64,000 nucleotides of DNA from Oscillospiraceae bacterium (GTDB lineage Bacteria; Bacillota; Clostridia; Oscillospirales; Ruminococcaceae), in the NCBI GenBank assembly GCA_021199355.1, contig JAJQIF010000029.1:1-64000 (forward strand). Direction: 5' to 3'. The position numbers and the translations under genes are program-made. The notes under the pieces are model-generated. The model did not search any database, was not told the origin of the DNA, and was given only the letters and a program-made list of their open reading frames with translations. Every line of letters begins with the position of its first letter. The first letter of the stretch is position 1. Below, piece by piece: positions 8,274 through 17,535 of the stretch.

Positions 8274-10325
8274 TTAAGATTTTATCCCCCTCACCTCCCT
8301 ATTCCCACTCACCGGCACACAGAGATACTTTGCCGCATCCGCACCGGCGAGGTAGATTACTATCGGCAGGCAGAAAAGTGCGAGTGTGACGACCATCGCC
8401 GTTGTCGGGCTCTGGCATTTCGACGAAATCCAGAGTAGCAGGAGCGAGAAGAGAATCAGCACCGCCGTCCTGTAAGTAAGAAGTATCACAATGTAGCCCC
8501 AGATGGGTAGTTCTCCGAGGGTGAACATATCGCTGATGCAGTTCACGGCTGACGTGATGCCGTCTGTGCCGTATGCCGAAAGAATCTGGGCAAAGTATGG
8601 GATATTCACGCCGAGGCTCACGGTAATAGCAAGCAAAATCGCAATAATACAGTTATGCCGGTAGTAGGTTTTTCTGCCGGCTTTTGTCGTGTAGAGGACA
8701 TAGCCGATCCGACAGCGGTTATCATAGGCGACAATCGGCGAAAGCATCAGGCAGAGTGCGGCGATGGCAATCAGCCCGAGAATGTAGTCCTGTCGGAGGG
8801 TATCAAGTCCGAAGATGAGCCTATAGCCGGTCTGGTAGAACATATCCCCGGTACCCTTGCCTATAGAGACGAGATACTCATACTGATTCTTCGCCTTTTC
8901 AAAGCCTCTTTCGGCATAATCGGAATCGAAATTACTGGGCTCAGTAGCAAGAAATTCCATTGCTTCGTCGTCGGTCATCTCGGAAATTCGGGTGCAGTAG
9001 TAGAGATAGTAGTTGTCATCGGGGTTGTAGGGCTTTGAGTAGTTGAACGCCGTATAGAGCTGAATCGCAAGGACTGCCGCTATTATCACTGCGCCCTTGT
9101 GCATGACGAGAGCTTTGTAGACGGTATAGCTGAAAAGGCTTTTGGGGACATGCTTCGAGAAAGCCGAGACTGAGCTTCTCTTTATCTCCGAAATACTGAT
9201 TGATGAATAGAGGCGGCAGACCACAACCGTAACTATCACAAGACCGATTACTATGCAAATCATAGTACAGGCAAACAGGTTCACGGGATGGCCGAAGAAA
9301 TTGATGTTTGTGTAGGTTTTGAAGAAGTTCATCGGCTGAGTGAGTGCGACCAAGTTTATATATTTCATCGGGGAGAAAATCGAGTTGCCGGAAATGAGGG
9401 CATAGAGAGCCGTCTCGACTGCGGCAATCGCAATCGTCACGAGGTATGCCACGATGTTTGAAAGCCTGATGAACAAGGCGGAGACTATCAGGGCGCAGAG
9501 GGTCAGTGCGAAAAGCTTTATTATGAAGCTGTAAATCAGCAAATCTCCGACGGTTATGGCGAGATTACAGCCCAAGTAGCCTTCGAGGGACTGCACCGCA
9601 CGACTAAAGTTTCCCAGTCCACAACGATATGCACCTATAGCCAGATCGCTCAGATACATGATTCCGAAAGTTGCGAAGCACACTGTGAAGACTACCGCCG
9701 ACTTTGCGAGTGCGAGCCTTGCTCTGCCATATTTCAGAGGCTTAATGAGAGCCACGACGCCTGATTCTCTGTCTTTATAGAAGACGGCTGTCACACAGGC
9801 GAGGAGTGAGAACATCATGAGTATGTCGGTAGCCACGTTGTCGGTCGCCAGAAGGACACCGTTCGATGGTGCATAGGTCGGTGTGACATCCCGGACGGCT
9901 TCATATGCCGACGGAGTTTTTACTATATTCCGGTATGAAAAGCTGTCGGTGTCGGCGAAAATCGAGACCGAAGTCATCGTCTCGGCGGTAGTATTGATTT
10001 CGGCAAGGTAGTCCTGATAGCCGAGTATTTCCTCAAGCCTCGAAATCTCGCCGCTCAGAATCGACATATCCTGCCAATAGTATTCGCAATAGACCGGCTC
10101 GCCCGTCTGCCGGATGGTCTGATATAATTCTTTGCCATATCCGAGAGCTTCCTCGGCGGTCATGCCGCTTACGTCTTCCAAGTAGGCTTTATACTCACTA
10201 TCCGAGAAGTTGCCGAAACTCTTTGTCGAGGCGATATAGACATTTAAAAGAATTGCCGCCGCAGTCACCAAAAGAAACGCCTTGTTGTGAAAGAGCTTAT
10301 ACAGCTCGTTTTGAAAAATTCTCAT
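8274..10325 (-). CDS. ABC-2 type transporter permease with two homologous halves
   Basis: About 683 aa integral membrane protein, last gene of the eight-gene lipoprotein operon. It reads as a tandem duplication of an ABC-2 permease. Each half starts with a helix and an extracellular stretch (TAEEALGYGKELY in half one, TDDEAMEFLATEP in half two), then a block of about five helices with a matching cytoplasmic loop (FYKDRESGVVALIKPLKYGR versus AYDNRCRIGYVLYTTKAGRK). The join is near residue 390. One polypeptide could therefore replace a permease dimer. ATG 10325 overlaps the ATPase stop by one base (TGATG); a GTG lies one codon earlier. ABC-2 permeases normally export. The substrate is unknown. 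Confidence 0.8.
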   Translation of the reverse strand: MRIFQNELYKLFHNKAFLLVTAAAILLNVYIASTKSFGNFSDSEYKAYLEDVSGMTAEEALGYGKELYQTIRQTGEPVYCEYYWQDMSILSGEISRLEEILGYQDYLAEINTTAETMTSVSIFADTDSFSYRNIVKTPSAYEAVRDVTPTYAPSNGVLLATDNVATDILMMFSLLACVTAVFYKDRESGVVALIKPLKYGRARLALAKSAVVFTVCFATFGIMYLSDLAIGAYRCGLGNFSRAVQSLEGYLGCNLAITVGDLLIYSFIIKLFALTLCALIVSALFIRLSNIVAYLVTIAIAAVETALYALISGNSIFSPMKYINLVALTQPMNFFKTYTNINFFGHPVNLFACTMICIVIGLVIVTVVVCRLYSSISISEIKRSSVSAFSKHVPKSLFSYTVYKALVMHKGAVIIAAVLAIQLYTAFNYSKPYNPDDNYYLYYCTRISEMTDDEAMEFLATEPSNFDSDYAERGFEKAKNQYEYLVSIGKGTGDMFYQTGYRLIFGLDTLRQDYILGLIAIAALCLMLSPIVAYDNRCRIGYVLYTTKAGRKTYYRHNCIIAILLAITVSLGVNIPYFAQILSAYGTDGITSAVNCISDMFTLGELPIWGYIVILLTYRTAVLILFSLLLLWISSKCQSPTTAMVVTLALFCLPIVIYLAGADAAKYLCVPVSGNREVRGIKS

Positions 10326-11053
10326 CACATATCACCGTACAACTGCATATACAGCCCTTCAAGGGTTTTCTCACCGTCTGTGACCTGTGCCGTCAGCTCG
10401 TCCACAGTTCCGCTGTCGATGAGTTCGCCGGATTTGAGAAGCAGAATGCAGTCGGCAATGGTCTCAATGTCCGAAACTATGTGGGTCGAAATGATGACTA
10501 TCATGTCTTTTGAGAGCGAGGAAATGAGGTTTCTCGTTAAGACCCTCTGCTTCGGGTCGAGACCGGCTGTGGGCTCATCCAAGATAAGAAGATGCGGGCT
10601 TCCGAGAAGCGACTGAGCGATAAGGGCACGCTGTTTCATTCCGCCGGAAAAGCCGCCTATTTTCTTGTTTGCAACGTCCGAAAGCTCAACAAGCTCTAAA
10701 ACCCTTGCGATTTCGCCGTCAATCTCAGACTTTTCGATTCCCTTGAGTGCCGCTATGTAGCCCATGAAGCGTTTAAGGGTGAACGACGGATAAAGCTCCT
10801 GCTGTTGCGGCATGAAGCCGATTTCGGAGCGATATTTCGAGCCGAGATTACAAACATCTTCGCCGTTCCAGAGAATCTCCGAGCCTTTATCGGGCTCAAG
10901 ATTCTGGGTCAGGATGTTCATGAGTGTTGACTTTCCCGCACCGTTCGGTCCTAAAAGCCCATAGATGCCGTCGGAGAAGTCGAAGGAGAAGTCTTTCAAA
11001 GCGTGCTTGGTGCCATAGTGCTTGTTGAGGGTTGAGATTTTAAGGGTGTTCAT
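10325..11053 (-). CDS. ABC transporter ATP-binding protein (CcmA/NatA type)
   Basis: 242 aa with Walker A GPNGAGKST (residues 35-43), Q-loop FMPQQQELYP, signature FSGGMKQR, Walker B LLILDEPTAGLDP and the H-loop ISTHIV. This subfamily pairs with ABC-2 type export permeases, here the next gene. The start overlaps the stop of the fused lipoprotein gene (ATGA, 11050-11053), tying ATPase expression to the lipoproteins. Function beyond ATP-driven transport or extrusion is not shown by the sequence. Confidence 0.92.
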   Translation of the reverse strand: MNTLKISTLNKHYGTKHALKDFSFDFSDGIYGLLGPNGAGKSTLMNILTQNLEPDKGSEILWNGEDVCNLGSKYRSEIGFMPQQQELYPSFTLKRFMGYIAALKGIEKSEIDGEIARVLELVELSDVANKKIGGFSGGMKQRALIAQSLLGSPHLLILDEPTAGLDPKQRVLTRNLISSLSKDMIVIISTHIVSDIETIADCILLLKSGELIDSGTVDELTAQVTDGEKTLEGLYMQLYGDM

Positions 11054-13692
11054 CTTTGTGCTTCACTCCATTCTGCATATTGGCGGTTGGCTTCGGCAAT
11101 TATGTCGTTTATGCCGGCTTCTTCGAGCGTTGCACGATACTCGTTCAGATATTCTTCAAAGGTAAGGTTGCTGTAATTAAACATATTCTTTCCGTAAACA
11201 CATGTTACCGCTCGAACTTCTATACATTGCTGATAAACTTTGGAATCGTCAAAAACAAAGTCGAAATCTTCGCTGATATAGGCGCTTTCGAGCGATTCAA
11301 AATAGGTCTCGGCGATATACGAGGATTCATCGTATGTCGGAACGCACAGAAGCAGATTTGCAAACTGTTCATACGCAGTTTGGTAGTGTGTATCTGGCTC
11401 GATTTTACCGTTATCGAGGATATAGTCTTCATAGTCAGCATAGCACATCCGGTTGTTCAGTTCTTCGTCGGTGAGCATAGTTGCTATGAAATCAAACGCC
11501 ATATCCTGATTTTCGCTGGTCTTACTCACACCCACCGCATTGCTGTCTCTTGTCAGCGAAACGCTGTCATCATAAACGACATAAACGGGAATATATACTC
11601 TGTTGCGATCCGAATCAGTGCCAAACGGAAGATCGAATATATCTCCATTGTCTGCGGGAAGATACACGGTGTTCTCAAAAGCGAAGAAAGAGTTGAAAAA
11701 CGAATACTCTCTCACATATCCTTCAAGATTCAGGCTGTACATCATCTCAAGATAGCTGACAAATTCATCGTTATCCAGCCAGCTCTTTGCGGTCTTTTTT
11801 TCCTCATCCCAATAAATTCCCGTTGTTAGCACCTGAGAATCAATATATGCAGATGTCTGGTAATTAGAGTAGGTCATGACAGGTGTTACGCTTGATTCTT
11901 CCGAAACTACTTGCTCAAGTATATCCATCTGCTCAGTGAGCGGCTTTTCAATGTCATAGCCGTACTTATCTACAAGTTCAGCGTTCAAGTACAGGCATTT
12001 CTGATAGCTTAATGAGCCGTTGCAGTTTATGCCATAGACCATTCCATTATATCTGAGTGAAGTCCACAGGTTCTCAGGCATCATCGAATAAAGAGTCTGT
12101 CCCACTTCTGTCGATTCAAGATAACTATCGAGTGGCAGAAGCAAATCATCACGAATACAGTAGTAATATTTATCTGTACTGATAATATCAATCTGTTCCC
12201 CACTGTCAACCAGAGCTTTCAGACTGCTATAGTAATCGACCGAGCCATAGTTACTAGGATAGTAATCGCTGTAGATGACATTCAGGTCTACAGTTTCAAT
12301 AAATATGACATAATCCTTGCCGATGCTGTCCAGGTATTCGTTTACCGCATTCTGGATATTGACGCTATAGGAGTTTCCTATCATCGCCACGACAAGTATG
12401 GTCTTTTCGGGATACTCCGCCTGAAGGTCTTCTTTGGTCATGCCATAGGACTGAGGATAAAAGGATATTTCTGTATGGCGGTTTCCGTCTTCGTCAGTAT
12501 ATGTTTCCTGAACCTCGATGTCCCCGTCCTCATTTATCCACGAGGTGATATAATATTCATCTTCACTTTCGGAAACGGTTGTGACGGCGGTAGTTGTCGC
12601 CTCTGTTGTGAGCTCATATCCTATAAGCTCACCCTCGGCAATCTTCACATAGCAATAATCACCGTCAAGATACTTCAGAACAAAGCCGTCGTCGGCGTGG
12701 TAAACAACCGAGTATGAGTAGTTGTCATCAAGATTAAGGCTATACTGCTTTCCTGTGGAGATTTCGATTGCAACCCCAGACCATGTGTCGAAGATATAGC
12801 CGCCGCAGACTTCATAGGAGCCGGAGCCGACTTCTATTTCATCGCCGTTCGGAGTGAAGACGGTTTTGCCGGTGTCGCCGTTCAGAATAAGATAGCCGTT
12901 CGACCATTCGGAGATGTTTGTTATGTCGCTTTCCGAAAATTCGCCGGTCTCGATGTTATACATATAGTAGTCGTAGTTATACCAGTCGGCGTTCTTATAG
13001 TCGTCCTGCATGATGTCCTCTATCGTCGGCTCGTCGCCTTTCAGATAGCTATACTGAAGATAAATTTTGCCGTTATATTCGCCATAAACCCAGTCCTCGC
13101 CGCCGTCATATGAGCCTACCTCCGCTACTTCGCTATATTCGCCGGAGGAAAGGGAGTAACTGCTGAAATATATCGTCCTCTGGTTGGTGCTTGTGCCGTA
13201 GGCATCATAAACACTTTCTTCGGAACAGAAATAGAGGGTGTCGCCGATAAGAACTATTCTTTCATAGACGTTTACAGTCCTGTCGGAGACTGTTTTAAGC
13301 TTCACGCGTGAGGTTCCGTCGGTCTCTGCGCTGTAAATCGAGAAGTAATTTTCATAGCCGTCATCGCCCATAGACACGCCGGTCACGAAATAATAGAGCT
13401 TACCGTCATACAAAAACGGGTGATTGTACATTCCGAATGATGGGCAGGTCTCCGAATCGGTATGGGTGCAATTCGGATATGGGCAGACAATGACCGACAC
13501 CATGCTCTCAAAGTCCACAAAGTGAAGCCTTGACAAGGAGTCGACAAACAGCTCCCCGCCCTCGCCGACATCCGTATACTCGCTTATAACCCTTGAAGTA
13601 GATTCGGTTTCCTCTGTGCCGCTGTCTCCGCAAGAGGTGAAGATTGCAATACAAAGTGTTAGTGCAAGAATTACTGATAACAGCTTCTTCAT
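11050..13692 (-). CDS. Fused lipoprotein: beta-propeller-like (type A) plus solute-binding-like (type B)
   Basis: 880 aa from ATG 13692, which overlaps the previous stop (ATGA) and follows GGAAGGAG. A lipobox signal peptide ends at FTSC. Residues to about 385 match the two free-standing type A proteins of this operon (CPYPNCTHTDSETC near residue 70, repeated GKLYYF/GDTLYF strands, and an end ELIGYEL that matches their C-termini ELIGEE). After a Thr-rich linker (TTEATTTAVTTVSE) the rest matches the type B lipoprotein upstream, from EYYITSW to the shared end NRQYAEW, but without its signal peptide. The joint lies exactly where a type A stop and a type B start would be, so an in-frame deletion in a tandem A-B pair explains it. 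Confidence 0.8.
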   Translation of the reverse strand: MKKLLSVILALTLCIAIFTSCGDSGTEETESTSRVISEYTDVGEGGELFVDSLSRLHFVDFESMVSVIVCPYPNCTHTDSETCPSFGMYNHPFLYDGKLYYFVTGVSMGDDGYENYFSIYSAETDGTSRVKLKTVSDRTVNVYERIVLIGDTLYFCSEESVYDAYGTSTNQRTIYFSSYSLSSGEYSEVAEVGSYDGGEDWVYGEYNGKIYLQYSYLKGDEPTIEDIMQDDYKNADWYNYDYYMYNIETGEFSESDITNISEWSNGYLILNGDTGKTVFTPNGDEIEVGSGSYEVCGGYIFDTWSGVAIEISTGKQYSLNLDDNYSYSVVYHADDGFVLKYLDGDYCYVKIAEGELIGYELTTEATTTAVTTVSESEDEYYITSWINEDGDIEVQETYTDEDGNRHTEISFYPQSYGMTKEDLQAEYPEKTILVVAMIGNSYSVNIQNAVNEYLDSIGKDYVIFIETVDLNVIYSDYYPSNYGSVDYYSSLKALVDSGEQIDIISTDKYYYCIRDDLLLPLDSYLESTEVGQTLYSMMPENLWTSLRYNGMVYGINCNGSLSYQKCLYLNAELVDKYGYDIEKPLTEQMDILEQVVSEESSVTPVMTYSNYQTSAYIDSQVLTTGIYWDEEKKTAKSWLDNDEFVSYLEMMYSLNLEGYVREYSFFNSFFAFENTVYLPADNGDIFDLPFGTDSDRNRVYIPVYVVYDDSVSLTRDSNAVGVSKTSENQDMAFDFIATMLTDEELNNRMCYADYEDYILDNGKIEPDTHYQTAYEQFANLLLCVPTYDESSYIAETYFESLESAYISEDFDFVFDDSKVYQQCIEVRAVTCVYGKNMFNYSNLTFEEYLNEYRATLEEAGINDIIAEANRQYAEWSEAQR

Positions 13693-15338
13693 GATTGGCT
13701 CTCCTTCCATTCAGCATACTGTCTGTTTGCTTCGGCAATTATGTCTTCTATGCCGGCTTCTTCAAGAAGCGCACGGAAATCGGAGATATACTCGTCAAAA
13801 TCGGTGTATTCCGTGAGCCGATTATACGTCATCTCACCCATCACACCGAGGACATCCACGCACTGCTGATATACTTCGCTGTCGTCAAACACAAAGTCGA
13901 AGTCTTCATTGACATAGGCTTCTTCGAGGGATGTCTTATACACTTCGGCGATATTGGATGGTTGTCGGGTTGTGGGAATGTTCAGCAAAAGATTTGCAAA
14001 CTGTTCATATGAAAAGTAGTATGAGGAGCTGCTGATTCTCCCATCGCTGTACATTTCCGATTCGTAATCGGCATAACACATACGCTTATTCAGTTCCTCG
14101 TCTGTGAGCATGGTTGCGATGAAATCAAATGCCATGTCCTGATTTTCACTGGTGTTGCTTACTCCAAGAGCATAGCAAAATGTCATATCTCTTGTGAGGA
14201 CCGGCTGTGAATCGTCATACACCGCATATACCTGCTTATAAATGGGTTCACCGGTTTCGATGTCGGTATCTGCCCAGTGGTTGAAGAGATCACCACTTTC
14301 CGGCGGATATTCTACTATACAATCGAGAGCAAAGTATGATGTGGTGTAGGCTGTCGTCAACAAGTCTTCATTATAGAGTGTAAACGCCGTCTTCAAGGTG
14401 GAGATATAATCCTCGTCATCAAGCCAGCTTATTGCGGTTTTGTTTTCGGAGTCCCAATATACTCCCGAAGTCAGCTCGGTTTTGTCGTAACTGGTATCGA
14501 CAAGCAGTGACGAAAATGATGTGTAAACGGCTTTGCTCACGCTTTCGCTTTGGATAGTCTCAAGCAAGTCTGTCTGTTCGGTGAATGATTTTGAAAAGTC
14601 ATATCCGTATTCGTCAGCCAATGCGGCATCTATATAATATAGATGAGTGGACTTTATAGAGCCGTTGCAGTTGATTCCATAGATGGCGCCGTTATACCTG
14701 TATGCTCGCCAGAGATTTTCCGGCATCATATTGTACAGTGTCTGCCCGACCTCGGTATTTTCAAGATAATCATCGAGCGGCAGGAGCAAATCGTCTCTTA
14801 TGGCGTAATAATAATTTGCGGTGCTGATGATGTCAATCTGTGTTCCGCTGTCAACTTTATCTTTTAAGCCGCTGTACCAATCGGCAAGCCCTACATTCGA
14901 GCAGTAATCGCTGTAAACCGCATTGGTTTCGGTGAACTCGAAGCATATGACATAATCCTTGCCGAGCTCACTTAGATATTCGTTGACTGCTTCGGTTATA
15001 TAGCAATATCTGTTGCTACCGATACACGCAATGACAAGAACCGTCTTGTCAGGGTATGCCGCCTGAATCTCCTCATATGTCTGAATGTCCGGCGATTTTG
15101 AGTATTGCATGGTGCTCCCGTCTTCAAATTCTTCGTAGTACTGTATATAACCGTCATCGTCCATCCATGAGGTGATGTAATACTCGTGAGTAGTAGCTTC
15201 GGTGGTGGTCGTAACGGCTGTAGTAGTAGCCGCCGTTGTGGTTTCGCTTTCCTGCGGAAGGGCTTCGGTCGAGCTTCCGCAACCGCAGAGGGAAAACGCG
15301 AGCGATGCGGCTAAGATAAGAGATAGTAATTTTTTCAT
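13689..15338 (-). CDS. Solute-binding-like lipoprotein (type B)
   Basis: 549 aa. Signal peptide with lipobox (FSLCGC), a Thr-rich spacer at about 28-50, then a domain resembling family 1 extracellular solute-binding proteins. These landmarks are visible: DIISTANYYYAIRDDLLLPL, PENLWRAYRYNGAIYGINCN and ENQDMAFDFIATMLTDEEL. The C-terminal helix EEAGIEDIIAEANRQYAEW is shared by all four type B domains in the operon. It should sit on the outer face of the membrane and bind a ligand, but no importer-type permease is present. It starts on the stop of the type A gene upstream (ATGA, 15335-15338). Its closest relative here is the second half of the fused protein downstream. Confidence 0.8.
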   Translation of the reverse strand: MKKLLSLILAASLAFSLCGCGSSTEALPQESETTTAATTTAVTTTTEATTHEYYITSWMDDDGYIQYYEEFEDGSTMQYSKSPDIQTYEEIQAAYPDKTVLVIACIGSNRYCYITEAVNEYLSELGKDYVICFEFTETNAVYSDYCSNVGLADWYSGLKDKVDSGTQIDIISTANYYYAIRDDLLLPLDDYLENTEVGQTLYNMMPENLWRAYRYNGAIYGINCNGSIKSTHLYYIDAALADEYGYDFSKSFTEQTDLLETIQSESVSKAVYTSFSSLLVDTSYDKTELTSGVYWDSENKTAISWLDDEDYISTLKTAFTLYNEDLLTTAYTTSYFALDCIVEYPPESGDLFNHWADTDIETGEPIYKQVYAVYDDSQPVLTRDMTFCYALGVSNTSENQDMAFDFIATMLTDEELNKRMCYADYESEMYSDGRISSSSYYFSYEQFANLLLNIPTTRQPSNIAEVYKTSLEEAYVNEDFDFVFDDSEVYQQCVDVLGVMGEMTYNRLTEYTDFDEYISDFRALLEEAGIEDIIAEANRQYAEWKESQS

Positions 15339-16417
15339 GATGTAATCTCCTCTCCGATAAGCTCGGTGACGTCGAGCTTGATGAATTCATTATTCAATGA
15401 GTCTTTCAAGATATATGCCCTGTCGAGATAATACTCGACATTGTATCCGGTTTCAAGCGGAAGCTTAGACTCGTAATGTGTGCCTGTTTCAAGGTCAATT
15501 ATCAATCCATAGTATAGGTGGAAAGCGTAGTCGTTGCACACCTGAAGTGCGACTTTGTTTCCGATGTCATATTCTTTTCCGCTTGGGGTTCTGATTATGG
15601 CTTCTGTCAGGTCGTCGTTATAAACTATAAGGTAACCGTCCAAGGCTTTCCAGACCGCTTCGTCATTCTCAGCGAGTTCTCCTGTGGACAGGTCGAACTT
15701 GTAATATTCCGCAACTGATTCAGGAAATATATAATCATTATACAGTGCGTCAAGTTCTTCAGCGGTCAGTTCGTGGTCATAGTAAGAATAGCTTATATAG
15801 ACGATGCCGTTTGCTTCGCCCTTGATACTCGCACCGGCGTTATAGCCTTCGCCTATTTTTACTACCTCGTTGAACTTACCCGTTTCAAAGTCATATGAAA
15901 TCAGAGAAACACTTACATAGTCTTCAGTAGTGCCATAATCGTTGAAGGTCGTCTGCTTTGCGGTCATATAGATTTTGTTTCCAACAACAAGAGCCGGATT
16001 ATAGTCTGCAATTTCCCAGCCGGTGAAGGTTTCAAGAGCTATGCGGTTTGTGCCGTCAACGTCGCAACGATGGGCAGTAATTGTCTCGGCATAAGTGCCA
16101 TTTGTGTATTTTATATCATCTGAGAAGTAGTACATCTTACCATCAAATACAGTCGGATAACAGGAGAGCCCATAGGACGAACAGGTGCTACTATCAGCAT
16201 GAGTGCAGTTTGGGTAAGGGCAGACGATGGCTGATTGCATTGTCGTGAAATCGCAGTAGTTCAGCCTCGTATAAGAATCATAGTAGAACTCGCCGTTGTT
16301 GTAGATGTTTGTTTCAAGGCTTACCGTGTGGGAATCAAAGTATTCGTCGGCTGATGAACTTTTGCAACCGCAGAGCGTAATTACAAACACCAGAACCAAT
16401 ACAAATAGTCTCTTCAT
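15335..16417 (-). CDS. Beta-propeller-like lipoprotein with CxxxNCxH motif (type A)
   Basis: 360 aa. Lipoprotein signal peptide (lipobox around LCGC), then about eight short repeating units containing GKMYYF- or NKIYMT-like strands, as in DUF5050/propeller-type proteins. Near residue 70 sits CPYPNCTHADSSTC: three Cys and one His spaced like a small metal site or disulfide knot, conserved in all three type A copies. The C-terminus ends in ELIGEE. It overlaps both neighbours by 4 bp. Predicted to be surface-exposed; ligand unknown. The propeller reading is from repeat pattern only. Confidence 0.7.
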   Translation of the reverse strand: MKRLFVLVLVFVITLCGCKSSSADEYFDSHTVSLETNIYNNGEFYYDSYTRLNYCDFTTMQSAIVCPYPNCTHADSSTCSSYGLSCYPTVFDGKMYYFSDDIKYTNGTYAETITAHRCDVDGTNRIALETFTGWEIADYNPALVVGNKIYMTAKQTTFNDYGTTEDYVSVSLISYDFETGKFNEVVKIGEGYNAGASIKGEANGIVYISYSYYDHELTAEELDALYNDYIFPESVAEYYKFDLSTGELAENDEAVWKALDGYLIVYNDDLTEAIIRTPSGKEYDIGNKVALQVCNDYAFHLYYGLIIDLETGTHYESKLPLETGYNVEYYLDRAYILKDSLNNEFIKLDVTELIGEEITS

Positions 16418-17535
16418 GCTATCTCCTCTCCAATAAGTTCACTTTCCTCAACTTTCATATACCCATCATCCTGCCTGATGATATAGCTTCCGTCGAGGTA
16501 CCAGACGACCCAGCCGTCATAGTCGCTGACGGTGTATCTCTTGCCGGTTCTGAGGTTGATGCACTCACGGTCAGTTCCGCCGGAGAAGAGCATATCATTC
16601 ACCACGCTATAGGTTGACATTCCAAGCGGAGTGAAGTTTTCGTAAATGCTCTCGTTGCCTTTGGAGTCGAAAACGGTCACAGTGGTGCCGGAAATAGCGA
16701 TGAAATAGTCGCTGTCAACAACGAAGTTGTCATAGCTGTCGTCGGAGCCGGGCATATCCCAGTCTGCAAAGCTTTCCGAGGCGATGCCGTAGCAACTGTA
16801 GTGATTCTCATAAAGAGCCGTGAACTCGTCCCAGTGCTCCGTCATATAGTCGAAGTCCTCCCACTTCTCATCCCAAGGCTCATCGAGGGAATTTTCGGTC
16901 AGGTAGATTTTGCCGTTATATTCGCCGTAGATTGTCACCCCGCCGTCGTAGCCGGAGTCGAGTTCTCCCAAGCAATAAAAGCTCTCGGTGGAATAGTCAA
17001 ACCTATAGAGCCAGAAAGTCTCGTTGCCGGTGGCGATGAAGTTGACGGCGTCAAATTCCGACTCCGTGCCGACAAAATAGAGGCTGGTCCCGACCAGAAG
17101 TGCCTTTTCCGAATGGTAAAGCTCGATATTCTCGGCAGTAGTGACCTTGCGGCGGTTGGAGCCGTCTATGGAAGCGGAATAGGCGACAAGATTATTCTGC
17201 GGCAAGCCGTCGCTGTTCGTGATTGTCTCATGCACAAAGTAGTAGAGACCGCCGTTCACCGCTACGGGATGATTGACGATGCCATAGGCTGTGCATTCGT
17301 CCGGGTCATTATGAAGACAGTTCGGCTTTGAGCAGATATATGTGTAAGCCATGGTAGTGAAGTCGATATACATAAGCTTCTCACCATCCTCATAAAACTC
17401 GCCGTTGTTATACAGATTCGAGAAGACATAAACCGCCGACGACTCCTCATATCCGTCAAGAGTCTCCGTTGTAATCCTGCTCCCGCAGGAAGTAAGCATC
17501 AGCACCGCCAATAATACCGCTAAAATTTTAATCAT
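16414..17535 (-). CDS. Beta-propeller-like lipoprotein with CxxxNCxH motif (type A)
   Basis: 373 aa. Lipobox LTSC at about residue 17. The conserved early region NLYNNGEFYEDGEKLMY is followed by CSKPNCLHNDPDEC, the same Cys/His pattern as its paralogues. Repeated NGGLYYF/GTSLYFV-type strands follow and it ends in ESELIGEE. It overlaps the upstream type B gene by 8 bp and the downstream type A gene by 4 bp. Same inferred role as the neighbouring type A proteins: a surface-anchored domain working with the type B proteins and the ABC-2 transporter. Confidence 0.7.
   Translation of the reverse strand: MIKILAVLLAVLMLTSCGSRITTETLDGYEESSAVYVFSNLYNNGEFYEDGEKLMYIDFTTMAYTYICSKPNCLHNDPDECTAYGIVNHPVAVNGGLYYFVHETITNSDGLPQNNLVAYSASIDGSNRRKVTTAENIELYHSEKALLVGTSLYFVGTESEFDAVNFIATGNETFWLYRFDYSTESFYCLGELDSGYDGGVTIYGEYNGKIYLTENSLDEPWDEKWEDFDYMTEHWDEFTALYENHYSCYGIASESFADWDMPGSDDSYDNFVVDSDYFIAISGTTVTVFDSKGNESIYENFTPLGMSTYSVVNDMLFSGGTDRECINLRTGKRYTVSDYDGWVVWYLDGSYIIRQDDGYMKVEESELIGEEIA

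Noticed and set aside
11056-11829. 257-codon plus-strand frame within the fused lipoprotein gene
   Set aside because: Shadow of a strongly supported lipoprotein. It has no start context.
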